Under the pieces are notes generated by a model, which made no database searches, had not been told where the DNA came from, and saw nothing but the letters and a program-made list of their open reading frames with translations. Shown in pieces: positions 5,510 to 9,114 of a DNA stretch of 9,114 nucleotides; the stretch's first letter is position 1; the number at the start of each line of letters is the position of its first letter. Made by a program: the position numbers and the translations under genes. The stretch is from JBBDST01 sp040904765 (lineage in GTDB: Bacteria; Actinomycetota; Nitriliruptoria; Nitriliruptorales; Nitriliruptoraceae), in NCBI GenBank assembly GCA_040904765.1, contig JBBDST010000014.1:1-9114 (forward strand), written 5' to 3'.

Positions 5510-6291
5510 AGCTGGCTGCGGTACAGCACGAGATTGTTTGGGAGCAGCGCGACGCCAACCTGCCGCGCTACAGCGAACACCTTGCCCAAGCCGTTGATGA
5601 CGGTATTGACCTGGTGTTGTTCACCGAAATGTTCGCGGTCGGATTCTCGATGAACACGGCCGTCACCGCCGAAGCGTTCGACGGGCCAACTGTCACCTGG
5701 ATGCGAAGCGAAGCTGCCAGACGCAACGTCGCGATCGCCGCATCGGTACCACTGGTTGATGTGACCGCAGAAACCCGGCCCTACAACACCTTTGTGCTGG
5801 CTCGAGCTGACGGCACCTGCGAGACCTACCAAAAAATGCATCCGTTTACGTTCTCGAACGAACATCATTATTTCGCGGCTGGCGACACTGGCCACATCAC
5901 GACCATCGCCGACATGCGGGTGGGCATATCGGTGTGTTACGACCTAAGATTTGCTCCGCTGTACTGGCAACGGGCCGCTCAAGTTGACGTGGAAGTGATC
6001 GTCGCCTCCTGGCCGGCGGCGCGGCGCGAGCACTGGCTGACATTGGCACGTGCCCGTGCGATCGAAAACCAGACGTATGTGGTGGCGGTGAACCGCACCG
6101 GTGAAGGTGGCGGGCTTACCTACAGTGGCGACTCGCGCATCATCGACCCCTACGGGCAGATCATCGCCGCTGCTGATGACGAAGTAACAATTCTCACTGC
6201 ATCCCTTGACCCTGAAGTTGTCAGTGCATGCCGTGCGGCGTTTCCGGTGTTTAACGACCGGCGTGACACGTATCCACACGGCGAGGCGTAA
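5506..6291 (+). CDS. Carbon-nitrogen hydrolase, omega-amidase (YafV/Nit2-like)
   Basis: A 261-residue nitrilase-superfamily amidase with the Glu-Lys-Cys triad visible: E41 in LFTEMFAVGFSM, K110 in YQKMHPF, and C144 in ISVCYDLRF. EMFxxGFSM is typical of the YafV/Nit2 omega-amidase branch, which hydrolyses 2-oxoglutaramate to 2-oxoglutarate and ammonia (and 2-oxosuccinamate to oxaloacetate). The length fits the family, and conserved ARAIENQTYVVAVNRTGEG and SGDSRIIDPYG follow. ATG 5506 overlaps the aminotransferase stop as ATGA, which implies translational coupling and supports a joint role: the amidase removes the aminotransferase product and makes the transamination irreversible. Other C-N hydrolase substrates are possible, but the pairing makes omega-amidase the best call. 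Confidence 0.9.
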   Translation: MKLAAVQHEIVWEQRDANLPRYSEHLAQAVDDGIDLVLFTEMFAVGFSMNTAVTAEAFDGPTVTWMRSEAARRNVAIAASVPLVDVTAETRPYNTFVLARADGTCETYQKMHPFTFSNEHHYFAAGDTGHITTIADMRVGISVCYDLRFAPLYWQRAAQVDVEVIVASWPAARREHWLTLARARAIENQTYVVAVNRTGEGGGLTYSGDSRIIDPYGQIIAAADDEVTILTASLDPEVVSACRAAFPVFNDRRDTYPHGEA

Positions 6292-6296
6292 AACTG

Positions 6297-7175
6297 ATGC
6301 GGCTTGCGCTTATCACCAGCCAAACTCACCGTGGGGACGCGTTGGCGGTTGATGCGCCCTTGATCGCGGCGCTCAAGGCGCGTGATATCGACGTGGCTTT
6401 TCCCGCCTGGGATGATGACAGCCTCGACTGGGGCATGTTCGCTGCGGCTGTGGTGCGCACCACCTGGGATTATCAGCACACCCGCGATCGGTTCGTTGAC
6501 GTGCTCGACACGATCGCTGTCAGCACACAACTGATCAATCCGGCACCACTGATTCGCTGGAACACCCACAAAAATTATCTGGTTGATCTTGAAGACCAAG
6601 GGGTGCCAGTGATTCAAACCGTGGTTGTGCCACGCGCTAGCAACATCACGCTCGACGTGCTTGCTGCAACGCACAATTTTCATCAGGTGGTGATCAAACC
6701 GGCCGTAGGGGCAGGCGGGCGCGACGTCATACACGGCAGTGTGACAGCACCATCGTTAGCACAGCAGTTTGACGTTATGAACCAACACGAAGATGTCATC
6801 GTGCAGCCCTACCTTGAAACGGTCACGTCACACGGTGAAACGTCGTTGATTGTGTGCGGCGGAGAAGTCACCCATGCGGTGGTGAAAACCCCCGCTGACG
6901 GCGATTTTCGGGCGCATGAACGCTACGGCGCCCGCTACCTTGCTGTCGCACCAAACCACAACCAAAACGCGCTTGCTCGCTGGGTTGTCACCACCTTGCA
7001 TCCACACACCCCGATCCTTGCCAGGATCGATCTGTTAACCGATCGAAACGGCACGCTGTATGTCAGCGAAGTAGAACTCACCGAACCAAACCTGTATCTG
7101 ACTGTGGTACCTGATGCCGCCCACGCAGTCGCTGAGGCACTCATCAAAGCCGTCAACACACGCAGCAACCCATAA
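6297..7175 (+). CDS. ATP-grasp ligase, DcsG/glutathione-synthetase-like
   Basis: A 292-residue ATP-grasp protein, a fold that couples ATP cleavage to forming a bond between a carboxylate and an amine through an acyl phosphate. Landmarks are VVRTTWDYQ (52-60), LINPAPLIRWNTHKNYLVDL (79-98, nucleotide-binding K92), VVIKPAVGAGGRD (131-143, K134), VQPYLETV (169-176), SHGETSLIVCGGEVTHAVVK (178-197), and the metal-ligand end ARIDLL plus SEVELTEPNLYL with D245, E258/E260 and N265. This pattern resembles the family of DcsG, the D-cycloserine cyclo-ligase, and many uncharacterised bacterial relatives. No other cycloserine gene is near, so that product should not be assumed. ATG 6297 is 5 nt after the amidase stop, with GAGG at 6283-6286. 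Co-transcription with the glutamine-dependent pair suggests an amino-acid-like substrate; that is inference. Confidence 0.85.
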   Translation: MRLALITSQTHRGDALAVDAPLIAALKARDIDVAFPAWDDDSLDWGMFAAAVVRTTWDYQHTRDRFVDVLDTIAVSTQLINPAPLIRWNTHKNYLVDLEDQGVPVIQTVVVPRASNITLDVLAATHNFHQVVIKPAVGAGGRDVIHGSVTAPSLAQQFDVMNQHEDVIVQPYLETVTSHGETSLIVCGGEVTHAVVKTPADGDFRAHERYGARYLAVAPNHNQNALARWVVTTLHPHTPILARIDLLTDRNGTLYVSEVELTEPNLYLTVVPDAAHAVAEALIKAVNTRSNP

Positions 7176-7219
7176 TCCAAACGCGGGGTAGTGACCGTGC
7201 AAGAACAAAGGACAACCCT

Positions 7220-8128
7220 GTGGCCACCATCGCGGTAACCGGTGCAAGCGGACTGATCGGTACCAAACTTGTCGCAACGCTTGCCGCCAACGGGCACACC
7301 GTGAAACGGCTTGTACGTGGCGACAACACTGGTCCGGATGCGATCCGTTGGGACCTAGATGCCCACACGATCGACCAAGACGGGTTGAATGGTGTCGATG
7401 CGGTGGTGCATCTGGCTGGCGAACCAATCGGTGCGAAACGCTGGACGGCCGCCACCAAACAACGCATTTTAGATTCGCGGGTCACCGGCACCACCTTGAT
7501 CGCTTCTGCGTTGACCCGGCTCGACACGCCCCCAAGCGTGTTTGTGTGCGGCTCAGCAATTGGCGTGTATGGCGACCGGGGCGATGAAGAACTCAGTGAA
7601 GATAGCGCTCGCGGTGACGGCTTTTTAGCGGACGTGGTGGTCGCCTGGGAAGCCGCCGCACAACCGGCAATCGATCACGGCATCCGCACGGTATTTGCCC
7701 GCACCGGTGTGGTGCTCGCCGAAGGCAGCCCATTAATCGACAAAGTTCGTCTGCCGTTTTTGTTTGGCGTTGGCGGGCGGATCGGCACCGGCCGACAGTA
7801 TGTGCCATGGATCTCGCTGGAAGACGAAATCCGGGCACTGATCTATCTGATCGAAAATGACCTTTCGGGTCCGGTGAACCTGACCGCACCAAACCCGGTC
7901 ACCAACGCCGAACTCACCCGAGCAATCGGCGAAGTGTTGCGCCGCCCGACAGTGCTTCCCACACACGTAGCCGCTTTGCGTGCCCTGTACGGCGAAATGG
8001 GGGAGACGCTTGCAACCGTCAGCAACCGAGTGCTTCCGACCCGCCTAACCACATCAGGTTTCACGTTTACCCACACTGACGTGCGCGACGCGCTTGCGTT
8101 GGCATTCAACAAGTCATGGCCACGCTAA
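7220..8128 (+). CDS. TIGR01777-family NAD(P)-binding epimerase/SDR (YfcH-like)
   Basis: A 302-residue extended short-chain dehydrogenase/reductase of the TIGR01777 (YfcH, cell-division-inhibitor SulA-like) family. The dinucleotide-binding loop VTGASGLIG is at residues 6-14. Family-specific blocks follow: VVHLAGEPIGAKRWT, KQRILDSRVTGT, SAIGVYGDRGDEELSE (the SAxGxYG block), GFLADVVVAWEAAA, RTGVVLAEG, GVGGRIGTGRQYVPWISLED, GPVNLTAPNPVTNAEL, RPTVLPTHVAALRALYGEMGE and a C-terminal TTSGFTFTHTDVRDAL. The reaction is not known for this family. The GTG 7220 start is supported by AAAGGA (7207-7212) 7 nt upstream. The 44-bp gap from the ATP-grasp gene permits co-transcription without proving it. Cytoplasmic, with no signal peptide. 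Confidence 0.92.
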   Translation: MATIAVTGASGLIGTKLVATLAANGHTVKRLVRGDNTGPDAIRWDLDAHTIDQDGLNGVDAVVHLAGEPIGAKRWTAATKQRILDSRVTGTTLIASALTRLDTPPSVFVCGSAIGVYGDRGDEELSEDSARGDGFLADVVVAWEAAAQPAIDHGIRTVFARTGVVLAEGSPLIDKVRLPFLFGVGGRIGTGRQYVPWISLEDEIRALIYLIENDLSGPVNLTAPNPVTNAELTRAIGEVLRRPTVLPTHVAALRALYGEMGETLATVSNRVLPTRLTTSGFTFTHTDVRDALALAFNKSWPR

Positions 8129-8177
8129 CCCCAATTCGCTGGTATAACGCTGTTGCGTAACCCGCCAAAGGGAGCTT

Positions 8178-8966
8178 ATGTTTGCCGCCACACAAGCTGC
8201 AGCCAGTGCGGTAGGGCTGGTCATGCTGGCTACCTGGATTGCCAGTGTCATACGCCGCGACGCAAGCCTGGTTGATCGTGTCTGGGGTGTGACGTTTGTT
8301 GCGGCTGCGTTCGCTGCCGCAACCAGTGCCGGTAGCTATGACTTGCGCACCGTTGTCTTGTTGGTACTGGTCACCAGCTGGGGTGTACGCCTGAGCGTGC
8401 ATCTCACGATCCGAAACTTCGCACACGGCGAAGACAGCCGCTATCAGGCAATGCGTGCCAAACACCCCGACAGTTTCTGGTGGCGCAGCCTCATCACCGT
8501 CTACCTGCTCCAAGCAGTCCTCGCCACCCTCATCGCCGCACCACTGATCTACACGGTAAGCGCAACCGATGCTCCCAACTTTTTTTGGCTTGACGCCATC
8601 GCCGCAGCCGTCGTATTGGTTGGGGTGACTACCGAAACGTTGGCGGACTATCAGTTAGCACAGTTTCGCCGCGACGAAACCAACCGCACTCGCGTGCTAA
8701 ACACCGGCCTGTGGGCCTACTCGCGCCATCCCAACTACTTTGGTGACGCTGTCGTCTGGGTCGGTTTTGCGCTGTTTGGTATCGCCGCCGGCGGCTGGTT
8801 CACGGTGTATGGCACCATCATCATGATCGTGTTCCTGCGCCGCCTCTCTGGCGTATCACTCACCGAAAAACGGATCCTTACCGAAGGCCGCCGCATCGGA
8901 TACGCCGACTATGTCGCCAACACTCCGGCGTTCATGCCACGGTTACGCCGTCCCAACAACCCCTAG
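8178..8966 (+). CDS. DUF1295 integral membrane protein (steroid 5-alpha-reductase-like)
   Basis: A 262-residue polytopic membrane protein. Hydrophobic segments lie at about residues 7-25, 37-51, 57-75, 104-127, 136-157 and 189-222. The family hallmark is at 153-190: ETLADYQLAQF, then GLWAYSRHPNYFGD, followed by a WVG stretch and RRLSGVSLTEKR. This places it in DUF1295, related to 3-oxo-5-alpha-steroid 4-dehydrogenases and isoprenylcysteine methyltransferases. In that superfamily the RHPNYFG region binds the NADPH or methyl-donor cofactor. The substrate is unknown; a lipid reductase role is plausible. ATG 8178 has a strong AAAGGGAG (8167-8174) just upstream. It lies 49 bp after the epimerase and 26 bp before selD, all on one strand. 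Confidence 0.93.
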   Translation: MFAATQAAASAVGLVMLATWIASVIRRDASLVDRVWGVTFVAAAFAAATSAGSYDLRTVVLLVLVTSWGVRLSVHLTIRNFAHGEDSRYQAMRAKHPDSFWWRSLITVYLLQAVLATLIAAPLIYTVSATDAPNFFWLDAIAAAVVLVGVTTETLADYQLAQFRRDETNRTRVLNTGLWAYSRHPNYFGDAVVWVGFALFGIAAGGWFTVYGTIIMIVFLRRLSGVSLTEKRILTEGRRIGYADYVANTPAFMPRLRRPNNP

Positions 8967-8992
8967 CCAACAAAACGGCGTAGGCTTTCCCC

Positions 8993-9114
8993 ATGGATCC
9001 TCAAACGACGCGGCTGACCGCCTACAGTCATGGCGCTGGCTGAGCATGCAAGCTCGGTCCAGACGACCTGGCGCAGGTCTTGCGCCCCTTAACCCCTGCC
9101 ACGCACCCTGACCT
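8993..9114 (+). CDS. selD: Selenide, water dikinase SelD with in-frame UGA (selenocysteine); 3' end beyond the window
   Basis: SelD makes selenophosphate from selenide and ATP, the selenium donor for selenocysteine and selenouridine. From ATG 8993 the frame reads MDPQTTRLTAYSHGAG, then TGA (9041-9043), then ACKLGPDDLAQVLRPL and on to the window end without another stop. E. coli SelD begins with RLTQYSHGAGCGCK, where Cys17 and Lys20 are catalytic. Here the TGA is codon 17 and the lysine is residue 20, an exact match with Sec in place of Cys. An in-frame TAG at 8981-8983 and the lack of another upstream start fix ATG 8993; TAGG at 8981-8984 is a weak ribosome site. Standard prediction would give a 16-codon ORF. 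Four neighbours end in TGA, so the code is not reassigned. A single-base error at a Cys TGC codon is the alternative, but the hairpin downstream argues against it. Only about 40 codons are visible. Confidence 0.92.
9041..9086 (+). promoter_or_regulatory. Bacterial SECIS-like element in selD (UGA plus hairpin)
   Basis: Downstream of UGA 9041-9043, GGCGCA (9070-9075) pairs perfectly with UGCGCC (9081-9086) around the loop GGUCU (9076-9080). With the closing A-U pair open, the apex contains AGGUCU, the same sequence as the apical loop of the E. coli fdhF SECIS bound by SelB. The loop begins 32 nt after the UGA, farther than in fdhF but within the spacing usual for bacterial SECIS models. The segment is coding (AQVLR), as expected for bacterial SECIS elements. 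Confidence 0.8.

Noticed and set aside
3437..5738. Cyanobacterial HIP1 octamers (GCGATCGC, two copies)
   Set aside because: Two copies in 9 kb are far fewer than in HIP1-rich cyanobacteria, and the genes look actinobacterial. They are part of the general CGATCG excess.
5284..5895. A 203-codon minus-strand open frame across the aminotransferase-amidase junction
   Set aside because: It lies antisense to two well-supported genes whose catalytic motifs are intact. Long antisense frames are common at this GC content, and its translation shows no domain.
6150..6734. A 194-codon minus-strand open frame over the amidase and ATP-grasp genes
   Set aside because: It is antisense to two clear enzymes and rich in His, Arg and Cys as is typical of shadow frames. 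No start context or motif supports it.
8139..8160. Hairpin and TATAAC -10-like box before the DUF1295 gene
   Set aside because: The stem is only 4 bp (ACGC/GCGT) and no spaced -35 box is evident, so chance is sufficient.
9041..9043. TGA as the true stop of a 16-residue peptide
   Set aside because: The downstream frame continues the SelD protein precisely, including the catalytic lysine, and a SECIS-like hairpin follows.
8911..9111. A 66-codon plus-strand open frame at the right edge
   Set aside because: It is in a different frame from selD, overlaps the DUF1295 3' end, and its translation is low-complexity with no family signature. The selD frame gives an exact match instead.

Overview
The window looks like a chromosomal, mostly metabolic region from a moderately high-GC bacterium. 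GTG starts are common, start sites carry clear AGGA/GGAG ribosome binding sites, and genes are tightly packed. Several proteins, such as the DapC/Rv0858c-like aminotransferase, the TetR regulator and the TIGR01777 and DUF1295 proteins, read like actinobacterial homologues. An actinomycetota (possibly acidimicrobiial) origin is my best guess, from protein flavour and not from a search. I see no mobile elements, rRNA, tRNA or CRISPR.

The left arm (1-1909) is on the minus strand. An inositol-monophosphatase-family phosphatase (1040-1909) is followed by the first 314 codons of a TrpB2-type tryptophan synthase beta chain, which runs off the left edge. The 95-bp spacer between them holds an imperfect 15-bp repeat and a small GCAA-loop hairpin. 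A 249-bp divergent intergenic region (1910-2158) separates this arm from the right arm. It holds back-to-back TTGACC boxes, a candidate promoter and a leader with competing base-pairings.

The right arm (2159-9114) is entirely on the plus strand. In order it holds a dialkylglycine-decarboxylase-like PLP enzyme, a TetR-family regulator with a candidate operator at its start, a class I/II aminotransferase, a Nit/YafV-type omega-amidase, a DcsG-like ATP-grasp ligase, a TIGR01777 SDR-type epimerase, a DUF1295 membrane protein, and the 5' end of selD. From TetR to the ATP-grasp gene the spacing is 1 nt, a 4-bp overlap and 5 nt, so these four are probably one transcription unit. The aminotransferase and amidase together fit a glutamine transaminase/omega-amidase pathway: transamination from glutamine, then hydrolysis of 2-oxoglutaramate.

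The most notable item is at the right edge. A reading frame from ATG 8993 matches the N-terminus of selenide, water dikinase (SelD) exactly, except that the catalytic Cys17 position is an in-frame TGA (9041-9043). Downstream lies a 6-bp GC-rich hairpin with a GGUCU loop, the same apical sequence as in the E. coli fdhF SECIS element. SelD here is very probably itself a selenoprotein. An ordinary gene caller would stop it at 16 codons and lose it.
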